Below are positions 9,087 through 18,658 of a stretch of 64,000 bases of DNA, one piece after another. Location of the stretch: assembly GCA_902800215.1 (NCBI GenBank), contig CADCDS010000012.1, positions 34,808 to 98,807 on the forward strand. The letters are read 5' to 3'. The stretch is from an uncultured Bacteroidales bacterium (GTDB lineage: Bacteria > Bacteroidota > Bacteroidia > Bacteroidales > Paludibacteraceae). The position numbers were made by a program, and so were the translations under genes. The notes beneath the pieces were generated by a model. It was not told the origin of the DNA, did no database searches, and saw only the letters and a program-made list of their open reading frames with translations. Position 1 is the first letter of the stretch; each line of letters opens with the position of its first letter.

Positions 9087-10165
9087 TGCAAGATTTTTTT
9101 CTATCTCATAGTTATCTGATCGGACTTGTCAGTTTTCTGTTAGGCTGGCTGGGTATGCCGTTGGTTATTCGCATTGCCAAAGCGAAAGGTTTTGTGGTAC
9201 GACCGAACAAACGAATGAGTCACACCGGTGAAGTTCCGAATATCGGAGGCCTGAATATCTGTTTCAGTTTTATTTTGAGTTACCTGCTGTTTGAGTTTAA
9301 CCAGTTGGACCAAAACCAGTTCTTCTTAATTGGTCTCTTTGCCATTATGGCCGTGGGGTTCATCGACGATGTGCTGGTACTTACTCCGTTGGCCAAACTG
9401 ATCGGAGAGACCTTAGCGGGTATTGCGTTAATCGGTTTTGCGGATTTGCGGATCACGCATTTGCATGGTCTGTTCGGTATCGGCGAGATCGGTATCGTAC
9501 CGAGTTATCTGATCTCGTTTTTTATCCTGATAGCTATTATCAATGCCGTGAATCTGATAGACGGTATTGACGGTTTAGCGAGTGGGTTGGGTATCTTGTA
9601 CTGCCTGTTTTTTGCCACCTATTTCGGTTTGGCCGGTGACACAAGCTGGTCTATTCTCGGTATCTGTATGATCGGTGCTTTGGCGGTATTCTTTATTTAT
9701 AATGTGTTTGGCCGCAGGGGAAAGATCTTCATGGGTGATTCCGGCAGTTTGTTGTTAGGCTATCTGTTGACAGCATTTGTTTTTCACTTATGCGAGGTGA
9801 ATGCGTATGGAGAAGTGCCGGCTTGGTTACATATGCAGGCTGCGCCGGCGGTATCTATCTGCGTTCTCACTATTCCTATTTTTGATACTATTCGCGTCAG
9901 CATCACACGACTGAAGAAACACCGCAGTCCCTTCCAGCCGGACAAGAACCATATTCACCATCTGTTGCTGAGTACGGGTTTGAATCACCTGCAAACGACT
10001 TGTGTGCTGTTGTCCGTGAGTGTGCTGTTTATCGGTTTGGCTATATTGGGATGCAATTGGAATATGTGGGTTTTGCTGATCGTTGACTTTAGTTTAGCGA
10101 CCATACTTACCCTACTCTTGTGGCGTGTGATTAACAAAAAACTTTACGGTCATGCTGAGCATTGA
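9086..10165 (+). CDS. Undecaprenyl-phosphate N-acetylhexosamine-1-phosphate transferase (WecA/TagO type)
   Basis: This polytopic membrane enzyme loads the first phosphosugar onto undecaprenyl phosphate for surface polysaccharide synthesis. The 359 residues form about ten to eleven hydrophobic segments and carry the family motifs: GFIDDVLVLTP (the Asp pair), NLIDGIDGLASG, KIFMGDSGSLLLGY and the cytoplasmic HRSPFQPDKNHIHHLL (His-rich loop). The start ATG overlaps the previous stop by one base and the end overlaps the ABC-F gene by 14 bp. Placement after the 4,6-dehydratase suggests that the two supply the first lipid-linked sugar of a glycan; the exact sugar cannot be told. Confidence 0.9.
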   Translation: MQDFFLSHSYLIGLVSFLLGWLGMPLVIRIAKAKGFVVRPNKRMSHTGEVPNIGGLNICFSFILSYLLFEFNQLDQNQFFLIGLFAIMAVGFIDDVLVLTPLAKLIGETLAGIALIGFADLRITHLHGLFGIGEIGIVPSYLISFFILIAIINAVNLIDGIDGLASGLGILYCLFFATYFGLAGDTSWSILGICMIGALAVFFIYNVFGRRGKIFMGDSGSLLLGYLLTAFVFHLCEVNAYGEVPAWLHMQAAPAVSICVLTIPIFDTIRVSITRLKKHRSPFQPDKNHIHHLLLSTGLNHLQTTCVLLSVSVLFIGLAILGCNWNMWVLLIVDFSLATILTLLLWRVINKKLYGHAEH

Positions 10166-11960
10166 ACATCTGTCGATGGAGTTCTCCTCCCGTCCGGTAT
10201 TGGATGATATCACGTTCCTCATCAACCGCAAGGAACGCATTGCGCTGGTGGGGAAGAACGGAGCCGGGAAGACGACGCTGTTGCGTCTTATTGCCGGTGA
10301 ATACCAGCCGACAGCCGGACGGATCAGTAAGGAGAGCGACATGACAATAGGATACCTGCCGCAGATGATGTTGTTTCAAGATGACCGCACGCTGAAGGAA
10401 GAGACGATGACCGTTTTCAATGGAGAAGACGAGGCTCGGTTCATCGCCGAAATGGACCGTACAATTATCGGTTTGGGATTTGAGCGGAAGGATTTTGGCA
10501 GACCCTGTTCGGAGTTCTCCGGTGGATGGCGAATGCGTATTGAGTTAGCAAAGATTCTGTTGAGACATCCGGATCTGTTGCTGTTAGACGAGCCGACGAA
10601 CCACTTGGATATCGAGTCCATACAATGGTTAGAGGATTTTTTGAAGAGCAGTCCGTCGGCTGTGCTGATGGTGAGTCACGACCGGGCGTTTATCGATAAT
10701 GTGTGCGGTAGGACGATCGAGATCACCTTAGGGCGGATATACGATTATAATGTCAACTACAGCCGATTTGTTGAACTGCGAAAAGAGCGTCATGAGCAGC
10801 AAGTGAGAGCGTACCAGAATCAGCAGAAGATGATTCAGGACACGGAGGAGTTTATTGAGCGTTTCCGTTATAAAGCGACCAAGGCGGTACAGGTGCAAAG
10901 CCGAATCAAGCAGTTGGAGAAACTGGAACGGCTGGAAGTGGATTTAGAGGACACATCCCGTTTGAACCTTCGTTTTCCGCCGGCACCGAGAAGCGGTGAT
11001 TTTCCGCTCATCGTGGAAGATCTGAGAAAAGACTTCGGGGAACATAACGTGTTTCATGACGTGACGTTTACGATACGAAGGGGCGAGAAAGTGGCTTTTG
11101 TGGGTAAGAACGGAGAAGGTAAATCGACGCTCGTCAAATGTATCATGGGACAGTTGGACTACTTGGGAAACTTGAAGATCGGTCATAACGTGAAGATCGG
11201 TTATTTTGCGCAGAACCAAGCGGCTATGTTGGATGAAGACAAGACGGTTTTTGAGACCATTGACTATGTTGCCGTAGGAGATATCCGCACAAAAATACGC
11301 GATATACTCGGTGCGTTTATGTTCGGCGGCGAAGCGTCCGACAAAAAAGTCAAAGTTCTCAGCGGAGGAGAACGTAGCCGTCTGGCGATGATACGGTTGT
11401 TACTCGAACCCTGCAACGTACTCATTCTCGATGAGCCCACCAACCACTTGGACATGCAGTCCAAAGATGTACTGAAAACGGCCCTTCAGGCCTTCGATGG
11501 CACTCTTATATGCGTCAGTCACGACCGTGATTTCCTCAACGGACTCGTCACCAAAGTGTATGAATTCGGCGGAGGACGCGTCAAAGAGCACCTCGGTGGC
11601 ATATACGATTTCCTGCGCACGAAAAAAATGACTAACCTCAATGAGTTAGAGATTAGGCAAAAAACTATTCTCACCGACGGTCAACCGACGGTCAACCGAC
11701 AGTCAACGCCAAGATCACCCCAATCTGGTGCCTTGGACTATGCAGCCCAAAAAGCCGCAGCGGCAGAGAAACGCAAGAAAGAGCGGCAGATAGCCGAAAC
11801 GGAAGACGCCATCACGGCCTTGGAGAACCAGCAGGCGGAGATAGAAGCATTGCTGGCCATCCCGGAAAATCAGACGCCGGAGATGTTTCAGAAATACGAG
11901 ACTATCAAACACCAAATAGAACAAAAGATTTACGAATGGGAGTTGTTAAGCGAAGAGTAG
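10152..11960 (+). CDS. ABC-F family ATP-binding protein
   Basis: ABC-F proteins are soluble twin-ABC ATPases that act on ribosomes rather than in transport. The 602 residues hold two modules: Walker A GKNGAGKTTL near residue 37 and GKNGEGKSTL near 322, signatures FSGGWRMR and LSGGERSR, and Walker B LLLLDEPTNHLD and LILDEPTNHLD. A charged interdomain linker with QVRAYQNQQKMIQDTEEFIERFRYKATK lies between them, and a coiled-coil C-terminal tail (about residues 535-600) follows an 11-bp tandem array. No membrane segments are present. It sits in the glycan gene chain by overlap (14 bp before, 25 bp after), but its own job is probably translational. Confidence 0.92.
   Translation: MLSIEHLSMEFSSRPVLDDITFLINRKERIALVGKNGAGKTTLLRLIAGEYQPTAGRISKESDMTIGYLPQMMLFQDDRTLKEETMTVFNGEDEARFIAEMDRTIIGLGFERKDFGRPCSEFSGGWRMRIELAKILLRHPDLLLLDEPTNHLDIESIQWLEDFLKSSPSAVLMVSHDRAFIDNVCGRTIEITLGRIYDYNVNYSRFVELRKERHEQQVRAYQNQQKMIQDTEEFIERFRYKATKAVQVQSRIKQLEKLERLEVDLEDTSRLNLRFPPAPRSGDFPLIVEDLRKDFGEHNVFHDVTFTIRRGEKVAFVGKNGEGKSTLVKCIMGQLDYLGNLKIGHNVKIGYFAQNQAAMLDEDKTVFETIDYVAVGDIRTKIRDILGAFMFGGEASDKKVKVLSGGERSRLAMIRLLLEPCNVLILDEPTNHLDMQSKDVLKTALQAFDGTLICVSHDRDFLNGLVTKVYEFGGGRVKEHLGGIYDFLRTKKMTNLNELEIRQKTILTDGQPTVNRQSTPRSPQSGALDYAAQKAAAAEKRKKERQIAETEDAITALENQQAEIEALLAIPENQTPEMFQKYETIKHQIEQKIYEWELLSEE
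11673..11706 (+). repeat. 11-bp tandem array in the ABC-F gene
   Basis: Three units of ACCGACGGTCA, the last with one change. They encode the linker before the C-terminal coiled coil (DGQPTVNRQSTP). Confidence 0.8.
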
Positions 11961-13117
11961 AAGAGATCGTGGAATATATCCTCACGTGGCTCTGTTACGG
12001 GGATGCTCAAGCGGCATCCCGTGTAGCGTACACCAATGACGAGCGCGCATTGGAGGATCACGATGTGATTATTATTCCGAACGGTCGGTTAGGCAATAGT
12101 ATCGTATTGCCGGAGTTCAGTGCGGCCAAAGTGGAACAACCGGCGAAAGGCAAGGCCATAATCCGCACCGACATTGTGTACAACACGTTCTTCTTCATCT
12201 CCCGTGCGGAAGAGACATACCAGACGGAGCGTGACGAGCATAATCGGTTTCTGGCAAAATACTCGTGCTTAGGAAACAACAACCGCCTGCAGATACCGAT
12301 GCTGGATGAGCATGCCCGACTGCTGCTGAAATTACTGAACGAACCGCTGCCACAACCGGGTTTCAACACCGTTTACCTGACCCATGACATCGATGCTATC
12401 ACGCAATATCGTCATCTGCGCGGTGCGATAGGCGGTATCCGGAGAGGAGAACGAAAAGCGGTGTGGGCGGCCTTACGGGATATCCATAAAGATCCGTTAT
12501 ATACCTTCCCTTGGATGGTTCGGCAAGATGCCAGAGTAAAGGATGCTAAAGTGCTCTATTTTGTTAAAGAGACCAAAGGAAAGGGCTATGACTATCCGCA
12601 ATATAACCTGCACGGACAGGATTTCACCCGCCTGCAACAGATGTTATTGGACAAGGGAGCAGCGTTTGGAATTCACGCCAGTTATTATGGTGATCTAAAA
12701 GCGATAGACTACCGGCTCAACAACATCAAACACACCTACCACCGTGCCCATTACCTGACCGGAAACATCCGACAGATGCAGAAGTTGGTTTCCGCCGGTT
12801 TTACAGATGATTTCACAATGGGTTTTGCGGATGAAGCCGGATTCCGCTTACAGACCACTCGTGCCGTCCGGTGGATCGATCCCGTCAAAATGCGGTTGAC
12901 GAATCTTACTCTTCATCCACTTATTATCATGGATACAACACTTAGTAACACCAACTACATGCACCTGGATGAGGAAGAAGCGTATTTCTTATGCGAACGG
13001 TTGATAGACAAAGTGCGCATGCATCACGGTGACTTGTGTCTGTTGTGGCATAATAGCAGTTTTACACCCGATACGTATCATAAATCCTTGTATGCAAAGG
13101 TTATTAATTGTATCTGA
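11936..13117 (+). CDS. Polysaccharide-deacetylase-like protein
   Basis: The 393-residue product resembles the Bacteroidota proteins annotated as polysaccharide deacetylase family with an N-terminal extension. It has YLTHDIDAITQYRHL (the THD-type metal motif) near residue 145, FGIHASYYGD near 240, and LTLHPLIIMDTTL near 325. No signal peptide or membrane segment is visible, so it is probably cytoplasmic. Neighbours are two glycosyltransferases downstream (26-bp and then 4-bp overlaps), which fits a role in making or editing a surface glycan. The ATG chosen lies 25 bp inside the ABC-F gene; an internal start a few codons later is possible. The substrate is unknown. Confidence 0.7.
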   Translation: MGVVKRRVEEIVEYILTWLCYGDAQAASRVAYTNDERALEDHDVIIIPNGRLGNSIVLPEFSAAKVEQPAKGKAIIRTDIVYNTFFFISRAEETYQTERDEHNRFLAKYSCLGNNNRLQIPMLDEHARLLLKLLNEPLPQPGFNTVYLTHDIDAITQYRHLRGAIGGIRRGERKAVWAALRDIHKDPLYTFPWMVRQDARVKDAKVLYFVKETKGKGYDYPQYNLHGQDFTRLQQMLLDKGAAFGIHASYYGDLKAIDYRLNNIKHTYHRAHYLTGNIRQMQKLVSAGFTDDFTMGFADEAGFRLQTTRAVRWIDPVKMRLTNLTLHPLIIMDTTLSNTNYMHLDEEEAYFLCERLIDKVRMHHGDLCLLWHNSSFTPDTYHKSLYAKVINCI

Positions 13118-14177
13118 TCCACCTGCCAAACCGGGTTATTTACCCCGTTTGCGATATCTGTGCGACTATCTCGTGCGGAAAGGGTATGACGTGACCTTAC
13201 TGACGGAGGCGTACCAGGAGTTGCCGTTTGCGCACACCTACCCTATTGAGCAGATCAAGATGTACAACGGATCGGCGTTTGATTGGTTTATAAAGACCGT
13301 TTGGACGCTCATCACCGACTGGCACAACCGTGTTTTTGCCCAACGGGCGTTGGCGAAAATGGAAGGAAGATATGATGTGGTGGTATGTACCGCGTTCAAT
13401 GATTTTCCTTTGGGAGCGGCCCAACGAATCGCTAAAGCATGGGGAGTTCCTTTGATATGCGACATACGCGATTTGGACGAGCAGGTGGATGACTCAACGT
13501 ATCAGTACAAGCATCAGAATAAATGGTTGATGCCTTTTAGAAGGCTATACCGTGCCGTGCATATCCGCAGAAGAAATAGGGTCTTGCGGTCAGCGGATGC
13601 CGTGACGACCGTTTCTCAATGGCATGCGGATTTCATCAAACCGTTGAATAGCAATGTGCATGTGGTGTATAACGGATATGATCCGACGGTATTCTATCCT
13701 CAAGATACACCTACCGACACGTTCCGTGTTTCATATATCGGCAGTCTATCGGCTTGGCAACGTCCGGCATTGGAGAAGATACAAGCGGTAACGGAAGTGG
13801 ATTTACATACTCCGACACAAGCGCCTGTCTCGTTTGACAAGATGGGTAATGCCATTCGGCAAAGTAGCGTGATGGTGGTACTGACAGACACCCATACGCA
13901 TGGGATGCTGACCACTAAGTTCTATGAAGCCTTAGGATGCGAAAAACCAATCTTATGTGTGCCGTCAGACGAAGGGGAGTTGGCGCAGATGATTGCGTAC
14001 ACTCAAGCCGGGATTGCGACGAACGATACGGAAAAGATACAGGCCTTTATCGATGAGCAATATAAGGAATGGAAGGCCAAAGGCTACACCAGACAGCAGA
14101 CCATGCATCGGGAACAGTTCTCCCGGGAGACGCAATGCGAACTTTTTGAACAAATCCTAAAAACCGTTATCCCATGA
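13092..14177 (+). CDS. Glycosyltransferase, GT-B fold (family 4-like)
   Basis: The 361-residue product begins MQRLLIVSDPPAKPGYLPRLRYL and has two Rossmann-like halves. The first contains YDVVVCTAFNDFPLGAAQRIA and the acceptor-side segment LICDIRDLDEQV. The second has VSYIGSLSAWQRP and a donor-binding stretch TKFYEALGCEKPILCVPSDEGELAQMI. This is the general layout of retaining GT-B enzymes. The frame is open further upstream, but the ATG at 13092 matches the start of the fold. It overlaps the deacetylase-like gene by 26 bp and ends in an ATGA overlap with the next glycosyltransferase. Donor and acceptor cannot be named from sequence. Confidence 0.82.
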   Translation: MQRLLIVSDPPAKPGYLPRLRYLCDYLVRKGYDVTLLTEAYQELPFAHTYPIEQIKMYNGSAFDWFIKTVWTLITDWHNRVFAQRALAKMEGRYDVVVCTAFNDFPLGAAQRIAKAWGVPLICDIRDLDEQVDDSTYQYKHQNKWLMPFRRLYRAVHIRRRNRVLRSADAVTTVSQWHADFIKPLNSNVHVVYNGYDPTVFYPQDTPTDTFRVSYIGSLSAWQRPALEKIQAVTEVDLHTPTQAPVSFDKMGNAIRQSSVMVVLTDTHTHGMLTTKFYEALGCEKPILCVPSDEGELAQMIAYTQAGIATNDTEKIQAFIDEQYKEWKAKGYTRQQTMHREQFSRETQCELFEQILKTVIP

Positions 14178-14884
14178 TTAGCATTATCGTTCCTATCTAT
14201 AACGCGGCAAGCTATCTGAACGAATGCGTAGATAGTCTGTTGATGCAGACGGAGCAAGATCTGCAGATCATCCTTGTGGATGACGGTAGTTTGGATAACA
14301 GTCCGGCGCTGGCTCAACGTTATGCAGCAAAAGACCGACGCGTTGAGTTGCATACCATCCCTCATGCAGGGCAGTCGGCAGCACGCAATGAAGGTCTGAA
14401 ACATGTCAAAGGGGAGTTTGTTGCTTTTGTTGACGCCGATGACCGTCTGGCACCCGAATGGTGTGCTCGGCATCTCAAAGCGATTGAGGGAGTACAATAC
14501 GTGCAAAGCGGATACCGAAGATGCAAGCAGGAGGAAGTCAGTCGACCTAACTATCCGTGCAATGCCTATCAGTTCACATCGCCCTGCATGCGTTTGTATC
14601 GTCGGGAAGCAATAGAGAAATTGCGTTTCACCGAAGGGATGATTTATGAAGATGTGCTGTGGTCCGTCGATCTGTGGCTCAGCGGTGCAGTGTGCCGTAA
14701 GATCCGCTATGCCGGCTATCTCTACACCCTCAATCCGAAGAGCACCACGTCTCAACGGCATCCCGAAGCCGAAAAACGGGTGTTCGGAGAACTTAGAAAA
14801 CGTGTAGACAAAGCTTCACGTAAAGGGAAATGGATCCTTTTTTACACCCTTATACGATTGAAAATTCATTTTTTGTTATCATGA
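14174..14884 (+). CDS. Family 2 glycosyltransferase
   Basis: This 236-residue GT-A enzyme starts MISIIVPIYNAASYLNECVDS, the standard GT2 N-terminus. It has the nucleotide-binding VDDGSLDNSP, GQSAARNEGLKHVKGEFVAF and the metal-binding VDADDRL. There is a short helical C-terminus but no clear membrane segment. It starts within the previous glycosyltransferase stop (ATGA) and ends the same way with the beta-helix gene, so all three are likely translated in a coupled way. It probably adds one sugar to a lipid-linked or surface glycan. Confidence 0.88.
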   Translation: MISIIVPIYNAASYLNECVDSLLMQTEQDLQIILVDDGSLDNSPALAQRYAAKDRRVELHTIPHAGQSAARNEGLKHVKGEFVAFVDADDRLAPEWCARHLKAIEGVQYVQSGYRRCKQEEVSRPNYPCNAYQFTSPCMRLYRREAIEKLRFTEGMIYEDVLWSVDLWLSGAVCRKIRYAGYLYTLNPKSTTSQRHPEAEKRVFGELRKRVDKASRKGKWILFYTLIRLKIHFLLS

Positions 14885-16956
14885 AAAGATACCTCACACT
14901 CATCGCTTTAGCGATAGGCATTACATCGCTTCAAGCGGCTACGTATTACGCGACGAACACCGCGACCTTTGCTACAGGTTTGTCCTCTCTTCAAAACCCG
15001 GGAGACACCCTGTATCTGCACGGAGGAACCTATGAGTTCAGCGACAAGGTCAGTGTCAACAAACAAGGTACAGCAGCAAAGCCCATCGTCATTATCGGCT
15101 ATCCGGGCGAGAAAGTGATTCTTGACTTTCACAAAGTAGCTTACGGCACACGCGGTCTGACTATCCATGCCAACGCACTTTACGTGCACGTAAAAGACCT
15201 GACGATCGCATGGTCAGGAAAGAATAACCTCTATTGCGAAGGATCTTACTGCCTGTTCGAAAACCTTGATATCTACGGCTCTGCAGACACCGGATGCCAG
15301 ATGAAGAAAGGCGGTAATAACGTCATTAAAAATGTGGACAGTCATGATAACTTCGACTATGAGGAGGGATTCGCACCATCAAAAGGTCAGAATGGTCCCG
15401 CTAACTTTGGTGGCAATGCGGACGGTTTTGCCGACAAGCAGTTCACCGGAGCGGGCAACCACTACATTGGTTGCCGCGCGTGGAATAACAGCGACGACGG
15501 ATGGGATTTCTTCCAGCGCGTCAGCACATCGAATACCATTATCGAGAACTGTATCTGTTACCAGAACGGTAAGCCGTACTATGACATGACCCAAAACCCC
15601 AGAGCGTCTGGCGTCGATAAGGCGTGGTTTGACCAATACGTTGGCACATCTGTTATTGATCGATATGGTAATACCATACAAATATCCCTCGAACGTTTCC
15701 CTAATTTAGGAAACGGGAACGGCTTTAAGATGGGGGGAAATTACACGGACCATAAGATCCTGATTCATCACAGTCTGGCGATCGGTAACTACGCACGTGG
15801 TTTTGACCAGAACAACAACGGCGGCACGATGTGGGTGTACAACAACACCGCTTATGACAATAATGTCAACTACGGTTTCACTACGGCCTACGGTACCAAC
15901 ACCATTCAAAACTGCATAAGTTTTGCGACCCAAAACAGCGATGCGTACAAGTCGCAAAATGTAGTTACAATTGATCATAACTCCTGGAACAACGGATTCT
16001 CCGTTAGCAAGAATGATTTTCAGTCTCTGGATACCACGCAGATTCTGGCACCGCGTCAAGCGGACGGATCGTTGGCGGAAAGCACTTGTCTGCATCTCAA
16101 ATCTTCTTCCGCACTCATCGATGCCGGCATTGATGTGAACCTTTGGTATAACGATAACGCGCCCGATCTGGGTTGTTATGAATACCCGGGTGAACGCCAT
16201 GATCCTATACCGGAAGACACTGTGCCAACGGTACAACCGGAAGGCACCCATAAGGTTGCTTTTGTCACTATTCCGGGTTGTGCGGAAGACAAACCCTTAC
16301 TGCGTTATCTGCGGCAGAATGATAGTTTGTGGATTGTGGAGACCGAAGCCGCAGACGCAACAGTGGACTACAGCAAATATGAGGTGATCGTGTTAGGCAA
16401 TAAACCTGCCTCCTCGGCAGCCGGTTTTGCAGCACTCAAGGGGTATAACAAACCCATGGTTTTACTCAAACCGTGGTTACTGAAACCCGGCGCATGGAGC
16501 TGGGGGACTGCGATTAACACTGCCGATGCCGCCGTTACCGTCAGTAACACCGATCACCCGCTTTTTGAAGGATTGAACATTACTGATGGTAGTCTCACCC
16601 TCTTTAATAGCGTCAGCACCAACGGTGTCACGGCTATCTCCGAATGGAGTAACACCGAGCTCTCCGTGCAGACATTGGGTTCTCCCGTGTCTGTTCCCAC
16701 GGCATCATCGGTCGCCATCTTATCCAATGACATCATCATGATCGGTGTCAGCGAATATTCGATGACGGATATCTCGGAAGACGGGAAACGGCTTATCGAA
16801 AATGCGATTCTGCTTCAACTCGGTATCCGCATGCCGGAAAGCATTGAAAATCCAAAATCACAGATCAAAAATCAAAAATTTATAAATAATGGTACATTAT
16901 TTATTGAAGCGTCTGGTGTTGTGTATGACGCTTATGGTCGTTGCATTCAGCGCTAA
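14881..16956 (+). CDS. Secreted right-handed beta-helix protein, pectate-lyase-like
   Basis: The 691-residue product has a signal peptide (MKRYLTLIALAIGITSLQAA). A parallel beta-helix of about residues 20-440 follows, with the run NADGFADKQFTGAGNHYIGC then RAWNNSDDGWDFF, typical of pectate lyases of the PL9/PL1 kind. A second domain (about 470-650) has LLRYLRQNDSLWIVETEAADATVDYSKYEVIVLG and resembles a glutamine-amidotransferase-like or plain alpha/beta fold. The last residues (NGTLFIEASGVVYDAYGRCIQ) look like a short type IX secretion tail. The ATG at 14881 overlaps the glycosyltransferase stop. The 3' end contains a 7-bp array and overlaps the next gene by 68 bp. Activity on pectin is inference. 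Confidence 0.8.
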   Translation: MKRYLTLIALAIGITSLQAATYYATNTATFATGLSSLQNPGDTLYLHGGTYEFSDKVSVNKQGTAAKPIVIIGYPGEKVILDFHKVAYGTRGLTIHANALYVHVKDLTIAWSGKNNLYCEGSYCLFENLDIYGSADTGCQMKKGGNNVIKNVDSHDNFDYEEGFAPSKGQNGPANFGGNADGFADKQFTGAGNHYIGCRAWNNSDDGWDFFQRVSTSNTIIENCICYQNGKPYYDMTQNPRASGVDKAWFDQYVGTSVIDRYGNTIQISLERFPNLGNGNGFKMGGNYTDHKILIHHSLAIGNYARGFDQNNNGGTMWVYNNTAYDNNVNYGFTTAYGTNTIQNCISFATQNSDAYKSQNVVTIDHNSWNNGFSVSKNDFQSLDTTQILAPRQADGSLAESTCLHLKSSSALIDAGIDVNLWYNDNAPDLGCYEYPGERHDPIPEDTVPTVQPEGTHKVAFVTIPGCAEDKPLLRYLRQNDSLWIVETEAADATVDYSKYEVIVLGNKPASSAAGFAALKGYNKPMVLLKPWLLKPGAWSWGTAINTADAAVTVSNTDHPLFEGLNITDGSLTLFNSVSTNGVTAISEWSNTELSVQTLGSPVSVPTASSVAILSNDIIMIGVSEYSMTDISEDGKRLIENAILLQLGIRMPESIENPKSQIKNQKFINNGTLFIEASGVVYDAYGRCIQR
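16847..16881 (+). repeat. 7-bp tandem array near the 3' end of the beta-helix gene
   Basis: Units AAAATCC, AAAATCA, CAGATCA, AAAATCA and AAAATTT. They encode the linker just before the short C-terminal sorting-like tail. Confidence 0.75.
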
Positions 16957-18601
16957 AGCTGCGCAAGCACAGTATCAGGATATATTCTATGAGATAGACC
17001 CGGCTCATCTGACGGCTGAGGTCAGTTCTAATCCACGGGTAGTAGGAGATATCATCATCCCCTCTTCCATTGTGGTCGGACAAGACACGTACACCGTTAC
17101 CTCTATCGGAGATAAGGCGTTCAAAGGATGTAAAAGTCTCACTTCTATCGTGCTTCCCCCTACCCTTGAACGTGCCTATCGTTCGGCGTTTGAGGGTACC
17201 GGTATCATGGCCGATAAAAACAACTGGAATGAAGGTTGTCTTTTTATCGACTCCATCCTCATAGCCACGGACAAGAACATCAAGTCGCGTTATGTTGTGC
17301 CTGCTTCCACCCGTTTCATCGCAGCAGGTGCTTTTCAGGGAAATAAGGTCATCACGCGTGTGGAACTTCCGGAAGGACTGAAACGCATTGATCATGAGAC
17401 CTTCCGGGATTGCAAGGCGCTGCAAAAGGTGACTATCCCTATTTCTGTCACTTCTATCGGTGAGGATGCTTTTACCGGTTCCGGTCTATACAACAACGAG
17501 AACAAATGGAAGAAAGGAGCGTTCATTATCGATGACTGTTTGATTGCTACCAACGCAGATCTGCCGGCTAAGTATATCTTCAAGAACAAGATTCCTATCC
17601 GTTTGATTGCAGAACGGGCGTTTGCGAACAGTAAAAGTCTCAAGACCATTGTTATCCCGGAGACCGTTACCGCCATTCCTACCGCGGCTTTCTACGGTTG
17701 TGTGAACCTAACCGACGTAACGATTCCGAGCACCGTTCGCACCGTGGGTAACTTCGCTTTTTACAACTGTGCTAAACTCAAAAACGCACTGTTGCCGGCT
17801 GATCTCGAATCACTCGGTGCCGGTGCTTTCTACGGCTGTGAGAACCTCAGCCAACAAGTGCTGTCTGACCAACTGAAGATTATTGACCGTGGTACGTTTA
17901 TCATGTGTCGCAGTATCAAGAACATCATCTTGCCTTCCCATCTTGAGCGCATTGAAGACGGTGCATTCGCCGGATGCAATAACCTGGAAGCAATTGAGTT
18001 GCCGGCTACCCTTACCTACCTCGGAGAACAGGCTTTTGCCGGCTGTGCTACCCTTCGACGCGTCACTATTCCCAAAGGGATCGGATCGTTGTCCAAACAG
18101 GTGTTTAAAGACTGCACACGGCTTTACCGCGTCGATCTGCCGGAAGGCATGTACGCGATCGGTGAAGAAGCTTTGGATAACTGCCTTTCTTTGGAGATCA
18201 TCAACATTCCAAAGGATATGTTCCGCATTGGTGCACGGGCGTTTAACAACTGCCAGCAGTTGAGCGGCATTAACCTGGTGGATCATATCCAACTGATTGA
18301 AGAAGGTGCTTTCATGGCATGTAAGATGTTACAGGACATCACCCTTCCGGCTATGCTGCAAAAACTGCACCGAGGTGCGTTTGCACAGTGTATCGGGATC
18401 CGGTCTGTTACCCTTAACAAACGACTGAAGGAGATCGGAGAAGGAGCTTTCTGTCAATGCCGCAGTCTGAAAGAAGTAGAATGGAACGACAGTTTGAAGA
18501 TCATCGGTGCTGACGCTTTCTTAGAATGCAAATACCTGCGAACACCTCATTTTGACGCTTCCGTGGAAATCGGTAAGAATGCATTCAAAGGATGCAAGTA
18601 A
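16889..18601 (+). CDS. BspA-type leucine-rich-repeat secreted protein
   Basis: The 570-residue product has a signal peptide (MVHYLLKRLVLCMTLMVVAF, cleaved near AQAQ) followed by about twenty LRR_5 repeats of 23 residues with the pattern IGExAFxxCxxLxxVxIPxxL, for example IGDKAFKGCKSLTSIVLP and LGAGAFYGCENL. Such proteins are surface-exposed adhesins or scaffold proteins in Bacteroidota. The array runs to the last residue (GKNAFKGCK) with no sorting domain. The start lies 68 bp inside the previous gene in another frame. The later Met13 would remove the basic n-region of the signal peptide, so the long start is preferred. It is the last gene of the plus-strand chain. Confidence 0.85.
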   Translation: MVHYLLKRLVLCMTLMVVAFSAKAAQAQYQDIFYEIDPAHLTAEVSSNPRVVGDIIIPSSIVVGQDTYTVTSIGDKAFKGCKSLTSIVLPPTLERAYRSAFEGTGIMADKNNWNEGCLFIDSILIATDKNIKSRYVVPASTRFIAAGAFQGNKVITRVELPEGLKRIDHETFRDCKALQKVTIPISVTSIGEDAFTGSGLYNNENKWKKGAFIIDDCLIATNADLPAKYIFKNKIPIRLIAERAFANSKSLKTIVIPETVTAIPTAAFYGCVNLTDVTIPSTVRTVGNFAFYNCAKLKNALLPADLESLGAGAFYGCENLSQQVLSDQLKIIDRGTFIMCRSIKNIILPSHLERIEDGAFAGCNNLEAIELPATLTYLGEQAFAGCATLRRVTIPKGIGSLSKQVFKDCTRLYRVDLPEGMYAIGEEALDNCLSLEIINIPKDMFRIGARAFNNCQQLSGINLVDHIQLIEEGAFMACKMLQDITLPAMLQKLHRGAFAQCIGIRSVTLNKRLKEIGEGAFCQCRSLKEVEWNDSLKIIGADAFLECKYLRTPHFDASVEIGKNAFKGCK

Positions 18602-18606
18602 AAAAA

Positions 18607-18643
18607 TAAATCCCGCTGCCTCAAAAAGGTAGCGGGATTATTA
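18607..18643. terminator. Bidirectional terminator between convergent genes
   Basis: A stem AATCCCGCTGCC / GGTAGCGGGATT (one wobble) with a 7-base loop is flanked by A-rich sequence on the left and T-rich sequence on the right. It serves the LRR gene and fusA2. Confidence 0.85.
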
Positions 18644-18658
18644 TATAACCTCGGTTGA

